64,000 bases of DNA from Heterotrichella gracilis (lineage: Eukaryota; Sar; Xanthophyceae; Tribonematales; Xanthonemataceae). This document shows, piece after piece, positions 24,501-35,891 of this stretch (position 1 is its first letter; each line of letters starts with the position of its first letter). The stretch lies in the NCBI GenBank assembly GCA_032358255.1, contig JAULBX010018303.1, positions 1-64,000 on the forward strand, written 5' to 3'. The translations under genes were made by a program, and so were the position numbers. The notes beneath the pieces are model-generated. The model was not told the DNA's origin and did no database searches. It saw only the letters and a program-made list of their open reading frames with translations.

Positions 24501-27500
24501 AATGGATCACTTTGTGGAGTTTCCAACCGACAAGGAGGGCCTCATCCCTCCAGACCATGCCCTTGCCATGCGGCTGATTGACGGCATTCAGCACGTGATG
24601 ATGAGTGAGCGCATTTACTGCCAGCCTGGCGTCAACCCCGCTGTGGTCTATCAGGTAAAAGCAACAGTGGACAGGAGAGAATTGCCATTCATTCTCCCTA
24701 GCTGCTCTGTTTTCATCCAATGCAATAGTCTCAGGACTGAGACCTAACCATATGATTTACTTTGTTGCCTACCAGGCGCAGCTTGGTGTGCTGGTGCCGT
24801 GGCTGGCGCGCCGCTGCGATGCGGTCACTGGTCCCTGCCACAAGCTCAAGCTGTTTGCTCCCCTCTGCACCTTACTGCGGATGTACTAGGACGAGCAAGT
24901 GACAGATGAGCAGATGAAGATGGGTGACTACCACAGGCATATGTTGACCTAATATAGGCCTTAGCATGGCATCCTCGTTAATTTATATCCTAGCAATTGC
25001 GTGGACTCTGCTTCATATCAGTAATCCCTGTGAAATGAGTGCTACAATACGATTTGAAGCATTGGTCATAGTGGTGCACCAAAAAATTGTAATCAATTGT
25101 AATCAATCAGCCAATGTGCCAACCAATTTTGATGGCCATACGGAACGCATCCTTTTTGGGTCAGATCCCGGGCCCCAACGGAATATCCCCTTCCCGCAGG
25201 ACTTGGTGCTGCTGCCTTTAATGCGCCACCTTTCATCGCTGCCTCTAGGCTCTGGTAAGGGACTCCATGCAGCCAAGGAGGCATTCGGGCGCCCCTCTCA
25301 CCTTCTGGAATCGTTTGCCAACGCAATGTTCAGTCCCCAAGACCCAGTCACCTCCATGTCTAACTTTGTCAAATTTTTCTTTCTGCGGTAGCCTGGTCCA
25401 CTGGTGTTTTTGCACATATGCTAAAGAGGGCCTAGTAACAAACCCGTACCTGGAGCCATGCTAGTTTGCTGTAAGCTTCAACTGTCCTTTATTGCGCATG
25501 TGTCCAAATCATGTGGCACATGGTAGGTATTGCAATAAGTGTTGTCCCAGAACCCATGGGCACATATGCAATGGGTGCTGTCTCAGAACTTAACCCAGGG
25601 TCCTGTGATGCATGCCACGTGGTTGCCTGAAATTGCGAACTGCACGCTTTTTGCTTTGATAAGCTAACTGCGTTTTTGGCTGCAGCATGCACGCGGCACT
25701 CTGCCAGCAACTCACATGATGCTAAATTAGCCTAAGCCCAAAAGCAGAGGCTCTGATGACATTGTGCGCACTTTGTTCGCTGCCATTTAGATGATGCTAT
25801 TGACTGGCTCAAAAGAGACAACTTAAAACTCACAAGTTGGGATTCTTTATTCAATTACATAAATAATATATTAAGACTAAGTATCCAAAATTGCTTGTAT
25901 GTTTCTGATCTTCAGCAGGCCCATTTTGAGAATACAAAACCATAAACCCTGAGCTCTGAAGTTCTTCAAGTGTCTGTGCTTCACTTCTAGTCCCCTTGCC
26001 CACATACATCTTGTACGAACAATGATTCTACTCGTGTAGCCTACCCATGTGCAGGTGCGCCTGGCCCCCTTGGCCAATCTCATAAACCGCTCAAGGTTCC
26101 TGCATGTGCTGCTGGGCCTGCTACACCATGACTTGGACGACAATGCAGCAACCACGCTCAGCAACAATGCTCTGGAGATCGTCTCTTGCATCACATGCGC
26201 GGCTGCCCCCCAGGACCAGCTGCTGTGCGAAGCGATGTACCATGATGTGGAGGTCATGGGGGGTTTGTTCAGGTTGGTGGTGCAGGATGGGCGCAAGTGG
26301 TGAGTAAGGAAATACCATGATGACGGGACAGCTCACAGTGTTTGCAACATCAAAATTTGGCTGTACGGACTCACTGGCAGGGTATGTTCCTTTGGCTATA
26401 AACCCATCTGTAATTTGTGCCGCCACATGAAAATACCCTACTTCGCCAGTCTACTAGCTGGGTCAAGCAAAACACTAATGGCTAAGCAATTCATTCTGCT
26501 ACAGTAGCTGTATGAACATGCCATATAACCTTTGACAAATATATTTTCACCATCTTTCAATGTCATTTCACACTGTATCTGTTGCCTGAGTACACTTTGC
26601 AAACTTCAATCCTCGCAATGAACACATCACCTGCATACGAACGTGCCGTAATACTGTCCAAGCATACGCATGCCTTGCCTTTGATTGCTAGCACCAAAAG
26701 GTGGAGCGTTGCTCTCCGTGCTGATGATACATGATGCATGGCAAATTGACAGTTTTCTTGTGTGATGTGCAGGGCCATGGTCACACCTTTCCCGGGCTGC
26801 CTGGTCATTCCCCTGCTGATGATGTACTTGCACGTAGCAGTGATTGGCAAGTTTTGCAGGACCTCACCTCCGTCCGTCGGCATGCAATTTGAAGGCAAGT
26901 GCATCTTAAGATGAATTCAACACCACCGCCTGTACCTTGGCATGCGTGACCTAGCGTGAAGGCACTGGTACGAGCCAGGCTGCCAGCCTGTCATGGCATA
27001 ACATGTTATGTCATCTACAAATAAGTGGTGCATTTGCCTTGCCCCTGCCAGGACCCACCAAATTCAAGGCTAATGCATAGCATGCATATGTTTCCTGATA
27101 GAACATGCTATGGTTTCTCTGTCAAAACTGTGACAACAGTCAAAATCATCCATTCTCCCCACAGGTGCAACGGAAGTGATCGTGCTTGCCAACCCGGATG
27201 GTACGTGGCAGCCTCAGGTGCAGGCATCGCACAGCTTCCCGCCTGGGAGAATTGAGTGGCGCCCCGACCTGGGAGTGTTCAGGGTGGCAAAGGACCTCAA
27301 GTCAAAGGTGAGGTGCTAGGTGTGTGTAGCAATGCAATGTCACACTAGTAGCGCACCGACTGTTCCCATAGTGTTTAGACTGACATTCTGGGTCCCGGGG
27401 TCCTGGGCAATGCCGCACGGGGCTCAATGCCTCGGTTCCCATATTTGGTAAACGAATGCACCAAAAATAGACAGAGGTGTACAGTGCACATGCCATGCAC

Positions 27501-27975
27501 ATGCACAGTGTGCTTACCATGGCCATGCACTCTGCAGCGCCCAATGGTAGATAACTAGCTACCCTAATGGCAGTGACTGTACTCCCGCTGACGTTGTACT
27601 AGTATCAGCTAGTATGTAATTGTTAAGCTTGTCACTTTGTACTCTCCTACACTAGGGTCCAATTTTTTCAAGATCCTCACGTGGTACCCCTTGCAGGTTG
27701 AGCATCTTCAGGAACGAGTGGGCAAGCACCTGCAGCTGGAGAGCGGCTCAAGGTTCCCAGATGGTAGGACAAGCCTGCCAAAGGAGCAGATCACCACAGT
27801 GGATGACCGCCGCTGCAGCATGTGCGGGGCTGGCCCACGTGCGGGTGTGGTGCTGCGCAAGTGCGAGTGCGGCACCGCACGCTACTGCGGGATAGACTGC
27901 CAGAAGAAGCACTGGCCCAGCCACAAGCAGGCGTGCAAGGCAGCACGTGCAAAGCAGAGTAAGATGGGTGCGTAG
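21535..27975 (+). pseudogene. MYND zinc-finger protein B, interrupted
   Basis: Exons matched to paralogue C include 21535-21696 (acidic start MEGTVLAETGEGSRSEEEF), 22321-22471, 22978-23182, about 23434-23819, 24160-24654, 24777-24888, 26055-26272, 26773-26894, 27165-27307 and 27697-27975. Open frames at 21785-22039 and about 25200-25391 may add exons. The ending is a complete MYND finger (CSMC, CECG, YCGIDC, HWPSHKQAC). Two breaks stand out. The reading frame shifts once near 23690-23698, between GDVSAA and FEEKLDEGGNPC. An in-frame TAG at 24886-24888 follows PLCTLLRMY, exactly where gene C reads on (PLCAYLLRLP), and the frame stays open after it. Gene B is therefore a pseudogene, a gene split in two, or affected by sequence error. 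The intron after 26894 has a GC donor. Confidence 0.6.
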
Positions 27976-28900
27976 GTTCACAGCTCAGCTATGCAGTCTT
28001 GCCGAGAGTCTCGAGCTTATTTTTTAAAATTACTTATTGAATGACCTTCAAAGTCATTCAGAGTTTATTGAGTTTATTTTTTTAAAAATTACTTATTGAA
28101 TGNNNNNNNNNNNNNNNNNNNNNNNNNNNNNNNNNNNNNNNNNNNNNNNNNNNNNNNNNNNNNNNNNNNNNNNNNNNNNNNNNNNNNNNNNNNNNNNNNN
28201 NNAATTACTTATTGAATGACCTTCAAAGTCATTCAGAGTTTATTGAGTTTATTTTTTTAAAAATTACTTATTGAATGACTTTCAAAGTCATTCAATAAGT
28301 AATGTAAAAAAATAAACTCAACCTAGGTACTCGTACATTTGACCAGTCAGCTTGATGAGCCAATTGGGCCCTGCACTGCCAGTGCACAGTGTAGAACTAT
28401 CACAGTGCCGCAACTCCAAAAACATATTCAGGAGCAATCCAATCAATGATGACATGGTCAAGATTCCAGCGCAGTATTGTCGTAGGAGTATTACAGTATT
28501 TTTGAAAATCATTCAGTATTGGTCATGAAAATTATCGCACATATAAAGCATGTCAACCACGTTTTTCAAACATGGCAAGGTTTTTTTAAATGAGCTGCAA
28601 CATGTGCATGGCAGCACATAGATCATAGCAGCTAGCCCAGCTAGGTTGCACCTAGTGCACAGGGTAATTTCTGCGTATTTTGGACATTCCCCAAGTCTCA
28701 GGGCGCGATTTGAATACAGGCTTAAAAAACAGGCTTGGCCCCTATGGTAAGCCAGCTCATGTAGATAACAATTCAAACACAATATGTTTGGGAACACCAC
28801 CCATAGGATGTCACAGATGTATTCATCATCATCATGTGCATCATATTTCAGAAGTTATGTCAAAGGCCCTGCGTGGTAGTTGCCATTACCCGCCGCCAGT
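27976..28900. repeat. AT-rich palindromic tandem repeat around a scaffold gap
   Basis: A ~70-base AT-rich unit (ATTACTTATTGAATGACYTT, CAAAGTCATTCA, then GTTTATTGAGTTTATTTTTT) repeats on both sides of the gap, from about 28018 to 28318. The last unit is followed by its own reverse complement, so the array can fold into long hairpins. The rest, to 28900, holds no gene I can recognise. Confidence 0.8.
28103..28202. other. Assembly gap of 100 N
   Basis: Exactly 100 Ns, a conventional unknown-size gap. It falls inside the AT-rich tandem repeat, so the true array length is unknown. Confidence 1.
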
Positions 28901-30775
28901 CTATTTTGGCACGCTGTATATGACTGTCAGTCTTGGCCGCTTGCCAGTCTTCTTAGTGGCTGTGCTCCAAACCGCTGCGTTCCCGGAGGTGGCGGCCTGT
29001 GGAGAGCGGAGCTTGTGTATGCTGGGATGTGTGTTGTATGGGCGGGATTCCTTGGATGCAGGCATGGACTGCAACTTGAGCAAATCTGTGACGATCCGGC
29101 ATGGTGTCACTACGATCTGATGAAGTGGAAGGACCCAGCGTGTAATTTGCAGCGCGCATGCAATATTGGCATACATTGTGGCAATCACTGCAGATGTTGG
29201 TAGTGTTGTCTTGCAGTCGTCCTTGGATTTGATATAGAACACAGTGAGCCATTTATAGTGAATGCGTGGTATGGCACTGTGTACACACTGGCATGCACAT
29301 CACATACCAGAAATGCGCAGATGACTAACAGGGGCTCAGCAATGCACGCCCTTGCAATAGTTTCCACATGCACGACCAAACCCTTCAACCCCAATCTAAT
29401 TTCCCCAGCTACCACAGCCCACCCACCTTGAGCAGAATCCCAAATTGCGTGCCAGGGTTCTTCACCCACCCCTGCACCACTGAGGCCGACAGTGGCACTT
29501 GGTAGGACTGGTCACCCGAACCCGGAAGGCCCTTGATGGAGATCTTGGGTGCATTGGATCGGCAGGCAGACAGACCCCCTCGCTTGTCCTTGGCAGGTGT
29601 GGAGGGCCACTCCACTGGCTTGCCTGTCTTGGGGTCTGACCACTGGTAGCGCCAGCCTGAAGGTGGGGCGCAGGGGTCAGGGTGTTAACTGACCGCCACT
29701 GAGTACACTGTACAGGCTGTACATTACATGCGTGCCCCCGGGGTGGGATGCATCCACGTGGTACCGACAGTACTTAAACGGCAGGCGTTCCTGCTTAACA
29801 TAATACGCTGCCAGGTGCCAGTCCCAATAACACCTCTGGCAGTAAGGTGCCCCTCATTGGGTACACCACCATGGTTGTTCCTGTAAAGGGTCACAATAGG
29901 ATAGCTGTGATGCAGGCCATTAAAGTGGGCAATCTGGCTGTTTCATTTGGGCGCAACTGGTTGCCGCCCCTCACCTGTCGACTCATACTCCTTCACCTGA
30001 CGGGCATTCCAGTCCTTGCCCAGGTAGCATCCACTGATGCCCATGCCAGCCACCCAATTGGTCAACCCTAGGGTGAGGTTGGCCCCTACAATGGTGGCCT
30101 TGGAGGGGATGAAGCTTTCCATCCCCTTGAACCGCAGCAGGGTGCGGAAGGTTGTGTCGGTACCCTTGGTTAGGGTTTGCTCCTGGAGCGAGAAGGTGCC
30201 GGGGTTGCTGCTGGCCCAGTAGGTGGCACCGTTGAAGTTGTTCCAGTCGGCGATGTACTGGTTGGTGATGCCTGTCGCAAAGACATGGGGGCGGTGCGGG
30301 ATAGGGTCAACGCCACAGCCTTGCATTGCAGTGGTCTTTTCAGTGCTGTGCAACACAGTGAGGCGGAAGTGCTTGTTAGGTACAGTGAAATCGAGTAGTG
30401 GTAATGGGGACACACTGCTAGCTGGATGTGCATTTGTGGCTCTCCAGTTAGTCCCACCAGGTGCACCCTAAACCCTAACCCTTTCTCAGAAACCCTAACC
30501 GTGAAGTGCAGTGCACCTTTGTCTGCGCTGCCCGTGGAGGTGGTGGTCGAAACCCAAAACCCCAAACCCCAAACCCTAAACCCTAAACCCTACACAGTAC
30601 CTATGTCTGCGCTGCCCTTGTAGGTGGTGGTCTTGCCCTTGAGGTCACGCAGCTGAGCACCGGCAACAAAGGTGATGGTGTGGAGCACAGGCTGCGCGCC
30701 CAGGGCTGCGGGGGAGCAGGCAGCAGCCACCAGCAGCGCCAGCACCAGGCGAGGGAAGGTGCGTGCGACTGACAT
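28901..30775 (-). CDS. Secreted DNRLRE-like domain protein
   Basis: Four exons (30775-30601, 30271-29975, 29656-29427, 28996-28901) join in phase to 266 codons. Residues 1-26 (MSVARTFPRLVLALLVAAAC and on) are a signal peptide. The body follows the DNRLRE pattern: TLLRFKGMESFIPSKATIVG and NLTLGLTNWVAGMG, then YLGKDWN, then SVVQGWVKNPGTQFGILLK, and the terminal strand RPRLTVIYSVPK. DNRLRE-type modules are beta-sandwich domains of extracellular and cell-wall proteins. No catalytic motif is seen. A structural or adhesive role in the cell wall or matrix is inference. The ATG at 30775 begins the leader directly. Confidence 0.82.
30464..30640 (-). repeat. DNRLRE exon 1 edge duplicated across a TTTAGGG array
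   Basis: The exon 1 end and donor (exon end 30601, codons for TTYKGSADI) recurs downstream at about 30507-30549. A CCCTAAA array (about 30550-30593) separates the copies and a second array (about 30468-30500) follows the extra copy, so the unit is exon edge plus array, twice. The copy keeps GTGCAC at the donor. Confidence 0.85.
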
Positions 30776-31736
30776 GGCAGTATGGTTGGTGCGATATGTT
30801 GAAAGGACACAGGCGTCCCCGGTAGATGTATCGGTTTTTCCCTCCGAGACCTGGCAGGGTAACCCCCCCAGGGTGAGATGAGCCTGGTGGGGCAACTCAC
30901 TGTCAGCTGCACTGTAATCCAAGTAAGGTCACAGACCCAAGTACTATGAGGTAGTTAGCTGGCGCTACCTGCGAGACACATTGGGGGAGGTGACGCATTG
31001 GTGAACTGGCAGAGCCGTGCCCACGCATGCATGCACGTAGTGCAAGTGCGACAACGTGTACCAGTGGCCTACAAGCACACACATATCGGAGGCGACTGGT
31101 CCCCACTGCTGAAGCAGTAATGTGCGTGCGCGTTGTTAGCAGGTCAGTGTACAGTGCAAGCTGCATGCAGTACTGGTCCACCAAGTACGCACCTCGAGCT
31201 CGTTGGGACACACCGGTTTAAACGGCGTGCGTCTTGTAGACCAAACCTACGCAAGCGAAGATCTGGTGCTATTCTGCAGTTTGGCTGCAGATAACTGACG
31301 ACAGATAACTGAGGAAGCTGCCGCGCGGTCCGAAGGTGGCCTGCGCCGCAGGCTGCGGGGTCCTCGGCGGGATGAGTCATTCGAATTCGCAACACAGTGT
31401 TCCTTGATATCACTTTAGGGTGTATGCCAAACAGGCTGGTGCAGATCGCATGCGTATATCTTGTACTCGTACTATCCAGATACTGGCGCAGCAAGGCGAC
31501 ATCACGTTGCATGCATGTCCCCCAAAACAGTGGCCACACAATATGTACAAGTAGCCCGAAACCCTGAACCCAACTTTGGTGACTGTGGGTTCAGTCTTGT
31601 GCCCTTAGTATTGTTGGTGCGGCCCCTTCTTTTTCAGCATCACACGCTTTACATCTGCGTCAAGGCACCACCTCCCGATTGGCAAATTAACTCTGCGGCC
31701 GGGCCTGGGTTGTAGGGTTGTGGTTGACGGCACGGC
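30776..31736. other. Divergent intergenic region
   Basis: This 961-base spacer separates the minus-strand DNRLRE gene from the plus-strand small membrane protein gene and should contain both promoters. No exon is recognised. Confidence 0.5.
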
Positions 31737-32895
31737 ATGGCACGGGGAGGCCCCGCCAGTGGCTCTTGGTGGCGTGGGACGCTGTCTGACCTCGTGGGGG
31801 TGCGCAGCATAAAGGTGCGCCACATGCATGCATGCGTGCCAATGCATGCATATGCCAACCCTTGCCCAAATCTAATCTCTCCAAATAGCCTCGCAACAGT
31901 GGACCACTTTTGTGGTTTGCGCTCCCAAAATGGTGTGGCATTGGAAAAATGGGCCACAATGGCTGGTACTCTCCAGGCACCACGCCCATGCCATGTGCAA
32001 GCCGTTGGCTGACCCCACAACCGATACCATATTTGACCCCTGGTGCAACCGCAGAACGTGGCCGCATGGGGTGTAGCAGGCACCCTTGCCTACACGCTGT
32101 GGGTGCGGCCTGAGGTGGCGGCAGAAGCTGAGCGCAAGGTGGGTGGTGGGAACACAAAGGGGTGGAGGGACGGGATGTGAGGCGTTGCACTATGCTCTAC
32201 TGCACCCGTCAAATATTCTTTTGAGCCGCTACCCTGTTTGCACCCTCCGCTCGATTTTACCGAAACGCTGAGCAAGGCCAGAGCACCACGCATGCTATGG
32301 TACCTACCCAACGCACCCTGCCTAAAGCACTTCCCCCTGGTGGGTGCCCATGCACAGTCGAGCCTTGGCAAGGCATGTATTCTGACACTCCAAATATATG
32401 CATATTCCCTGCACCAACACTACCCCACCCTGCCTCACGGCACCACACCACCCACCCACATGCTTGGCACCCTCTCCGCACCCAAACCCCACCCACACCC
32501 TCCCCCATTGCAGGCTGCTCGAGCTGCAGCACGCGCCCGCTACCGTGAGCTTGGCATGGAGGAGGTGGACAAGGTGGTGCCCAGGCCAGGTGGGTGGATG
32601 GAGGCGGGAGGGTGGATCTATGTAGGGGGAAGCGGTGTGTGTGGCAAAATGGTGTGTGTGTGTGTGTCGGGAGGGGGTATCTTGTGGGGGCGGGTCACCG
32701 GGTGCGGGGGTATAGCAGTGCGGATGGTGGGGAAAGCCACTGATAATGCAAGGGGGAGGTTGCGGTGATTGCAACCATGGTAAGCCTGTGGATTGCTGTT
32801 CCCAGATGGGATGCGCCTGGCCAGCATGTGACGGCGTGCTTGTGTGCGATGCAGACCCTCAAGACACCGGGCTGGTCAAGGGAAAGAAGGAGTGA
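31737..32895 (+). CDS. Small single-span membrane protein (92 aa)
   Basis: Four exons (31737-31814, 32055-32138, 32514-32589, 32855-32895) give 93 codons in phase. The protein starts MARGGPASGSWWRGTLSDLV, has one likely membrane segment (NVAAWGVAGTLAYTLWVRP, residues 27-45), then a charged Ala/Arg/Glu helix and a basic tail ending VKGKKE. The layout resembles small organelle membrane subunits or assembly factors, but I do not recognise the family. It is easily missed because no exon is longer than 84 nt. The consistent phases and standard donors and acceptors are the main support. Confidence 0.7.
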
Positions 32896-33688
32896 TTGGA
32901 TGCAGAGGGGAGAGGGCCGGGGGGTGGGGGGTGGGCAGGGGATGCGGGTCAGTGGGGGCAGGTGGAGGGGCGTAGACGGGAAGAGCACCGCCATGGCATG
33001 GCTTCAGATGGCATGCTGCTGTGGATACGAGGAGTAGAGCGCAAGGCAGTGCAGGAGTGGAATTGTGAGCAAATTGCCATTTGCAGAACTTCTTCAAGCA
33101 AGGTAGTGGAGTCTGTGACAGCCAGCAGCATGGCGACAACCAACCAGGGTAGCATGCCGTGCAGGCTGGCAGTGCGAAAAGTGGACCTTTGTGCACGGAC
33201 AGCAAGCAGCTGAGTCGTCTGCAAGGATGACTTCCTAGGCCTAGGCTATGGAAGGAAATTTACAGTGTATTTTGTGCATCCTCCAGGTGGATGTTACTCC
33301 TGGAACATAAGGCTACCGCATGTACATCACTGGTTACTGGTATCATTAATTCATGGCAGTGTAGTTGCAATATTAGGTGTAACATTCAATAAGTGACCTA
33401 TTTGTTGTAGGCGCATGCCACAGGCTGCAGTTCACCGGATTATAGCTCCTTTGATATCTGCCATCCAGCTGCAGTGGCACCGGCCCGTCAATTCCAAGCA
33501 TTTTGCAAGTGTCAATATCCACACACCACCGCGCCACCTCTGCACCACCAGGCAACTATTTGACCAGTGGAGGGAGGAATAATGATTGCCGTGTTGCCTG
33601 AATGATTTGTTTGCACACTTCATCCTGTACATTCCATGGTTATTGTCCACACCTCATCCAAACATCTAGCTTACGCATGCCCCCGCCC
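32896..33688. other. Convergent spacer
   Basis: This lies between the 3' ends of the small membrane protein gene (+) and TBCB (-). No exon is recognised; it should contain two 3' UTRs. Confidence 0.5.
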
Positions 33689-35891
33689 CTATATCTCATC
33701 ATCGCTGCCAAACAAATCCTCGTCGAGTGGCGGGAAATCACCCACCTGCACCGCCCCCGCCCGCACAAACCCTCCAAACCCCTCCACGCACTCAAAGTAC
33801 CGCTTCCCCTTGATGTTGCCATCGTTCTTTCCCACAGGCTCGTCGTATTGCACCCCCACCCACACACCTGCCGGCAAGCCCTCACATGGTCCAACAAATC
33901 TGCAGGTACAAGGGCGCGCATATAAGTCGGGGAGTGCGCACATGCAAATGATACTGCTCTGCAGGTAAGGGAGGCGCATATTGTTCAGGGCGCGCACACA
34001 TGCGCAGCGCGCTGCACAGCAGGTACAAGACAGGCGCACATGCAACTCCTCATAACTTATGAGTCATAAGGCAACGCCACATAGGGTCCACATTAGTTTG
34101 GAACGCATGCCGTTGCATACCAGTGTTGCAGGGGTACACCAAGCTAACAGCAGACTTACTTGACTTCGCCCCTCTTTGCGCCGGGGTCCACCTCACACCT
34201 GCAGCCAACCACGATGCCCGCTGCCGCCACGTCATCAACATCAGGCGGGGCATTGTGGGTTGAAGCGGATGGGGATGGAGGCTGCTGCTGCTGAATCTCT
34301 TGCAGGAACCTAGGCATGGAGCGGGGCAAGCAAACGTGAATCACGGCATGTGAAGTGCCAGCAAACTTGAGTCACAGCATTTGATCACCAAATTTGATCA
34401 CCCAATGTTGATGTCCCAGCAATATGGTGGACCATGAATTGATTGTATGTGACGGCCATATGGTGGACCTCACATTCGTTTGTTATGACAGCATGGTCTT
34501 CATGCTGTGGTTTGTGGCTTTCAACACCACATGCACATGGGCCAGTGCAACATGCAGCCACCTGCCAAGCAAATGTACCACACGACCACTGTAGAAACCC
34601 TTCTCCAACCCCTTTGCACCCCACTCCACCCTGCTGTTGCACCCTTGGTCCAGATTCCAGGGTTTAGGGTTTACTTACTACCTCATGGTGTTGTCCGCTT
34701 GTCATACTCCTGTTGCACACTTGGTTCAGGGTTCAGGCTTTAGGGTTTAGGGTTAAGATATTCGGGTTCACTCACTTCCTCATCGTGTTGTCCCGCTTGT
34801 CATACTGCTCCTCTGGCATCACGTACTTGTCAACCTTTGACACGTCGTCCAGCCAGCCGCCAGCTGTCACCGAGGCGGGGTCGGTGTCAATCACGTGGAG
34901 CACACACCTGCGGCAATCGATCATTAATATCTAAAATAAGAAGAAGAAATAAATGATACATAGTTAATATCTTACTAAATCCGAATAGAAAATTTCAGAT
35001 ACGACCCTTTGTAACCCAACTGGTATGGCGCCACATATGAACATCTCCCAGAACCCTAGGCAAGCCCCTTAGCTACTACCCTTGCCATGAAGTCAACCCC
35101 ACCCTGCCCTATGTCCACACCCACAGGATACAGCCTGCAAGGATGGTGCGCCACATACCCATCGTAAGGTGAGTAGTACCCCAGCGGCCGGGTGTCGTTG
35201 TCCAGCTCAGCCAGCAGCGCCCCCCCCTGGTCAAGGAGCTGCAGCCGCTGGGAGGAAGCTGCGCTGCCTGTGTGGGACTGGAGCTTGCGCTTGACGCCAT
35301 CCACACTCATCTGCGGGCGGTGCAAGGGGCGTAAGGGTGCGGGGGTGCAGGGAGCACCAGGTGTGGCAGTGCAAGGGGCGTAAGGTGTGGGGGTGCAAGG
35401 GGCGTAAGGCATGGCGGTGCAAGGGGGGCCAGGTGTCGCACAGTGTGAGATGGCGGCAGAGCGTGACTTGCGGCGTGCGGACATTGGGAGGGAGTACTGG
35501 TGACTGCCTATTGTGTCATCAGCTTTGGGGAAAAGGGATGGCATCGGGGACAGATGGCAGGCAAGGACAATAGTGTGAGTGAGCATGATGATGAACGACT
35601 AGTGTTGGACTGGTTACCATAGGTACCCATACAAAGGGTGTCCATGCTTTCTGTGGAGCCCACCAGTGTGGCTGCAGTAGGACATATGGAGGTAGCACCT
35701 TGGATATGAAGACTACAAGTGCAATTGCAATGTATCCTTGCGGGAATACTACAAGGCCGAGTTCAGGGTTGCGTGTGGGTGCGCACATGCAGGTCGAGTC
35801 GAATCTCTGCAAACCCATGGCGCAGGTTGCTGTGGGTGATCTGCAGCCGCACTGCGCCGCCAGAGGGCAGCTGCTGGTCCACAGAACGCAT
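33689..35891 (-). CDS. TBCB: Tubulin-folding cofactor B
   Basis: Five exons (35891-35787, 35310-35159, 34907-34776, 34309-34160, 33899-33689) give 249 residues, close to the usual ~240. The N-terminal ubiquitin-like domain has LQITHSNLRHGFAEIRLDLH, then VKRKLQSHTG and LGYYSPYDG. It is followed by CVLHVIDTDP, DVSKVDKYVMPEEQYDKRDN and a linker. The C-terminal CAP-Gly domain has GLPAGVWVGVQYDEPVGKND, the GKNDG microtubule-binding loop and RYFEC. It ends in DDEI, the terminal motif known for the family. TBCB binds alpha-tubulin after the CCT chaperonin and works with cofactor E; in an alga it would serve cytoplasmic microtubules and flagella. The start follows the family's usual distance to the ITHSN motif. 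Confidence 0.95.
34651..34815 (-). repeat. TBCB exon 3 edge plus TTTAGGG run, tandem duplicated
   Basis: The functional exon 3 end and donor (34766-34811) recurs at about 34671-34712, with GTAAGT in place of GTGAGT. Each copy has its own TTTAGGG run (34735-34755 and 34660-34672), itself next to a shared CTTGGTYCAG word. The whole ~95-base unit, exon edge plus array, is therefore tandemly duplicated. Confidence 0.85.
35328..35440. repeat. GC-rich minisatellite in TBCB intron 1
   Basis: A ~27-base unit (GTGCAAGGGGCGTAAGG plus a variable GTGTGGGG-type part) repeats about four times imperfectly just upstream of TBCB exon 2. Confidence 0.75.

Noticed and set aside
35328-35440. CRISPR-like array
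   Set aside because: Units are contiguous and imperfect with no unique spacers, in a eukaryotic intron; it is a minisatellite.
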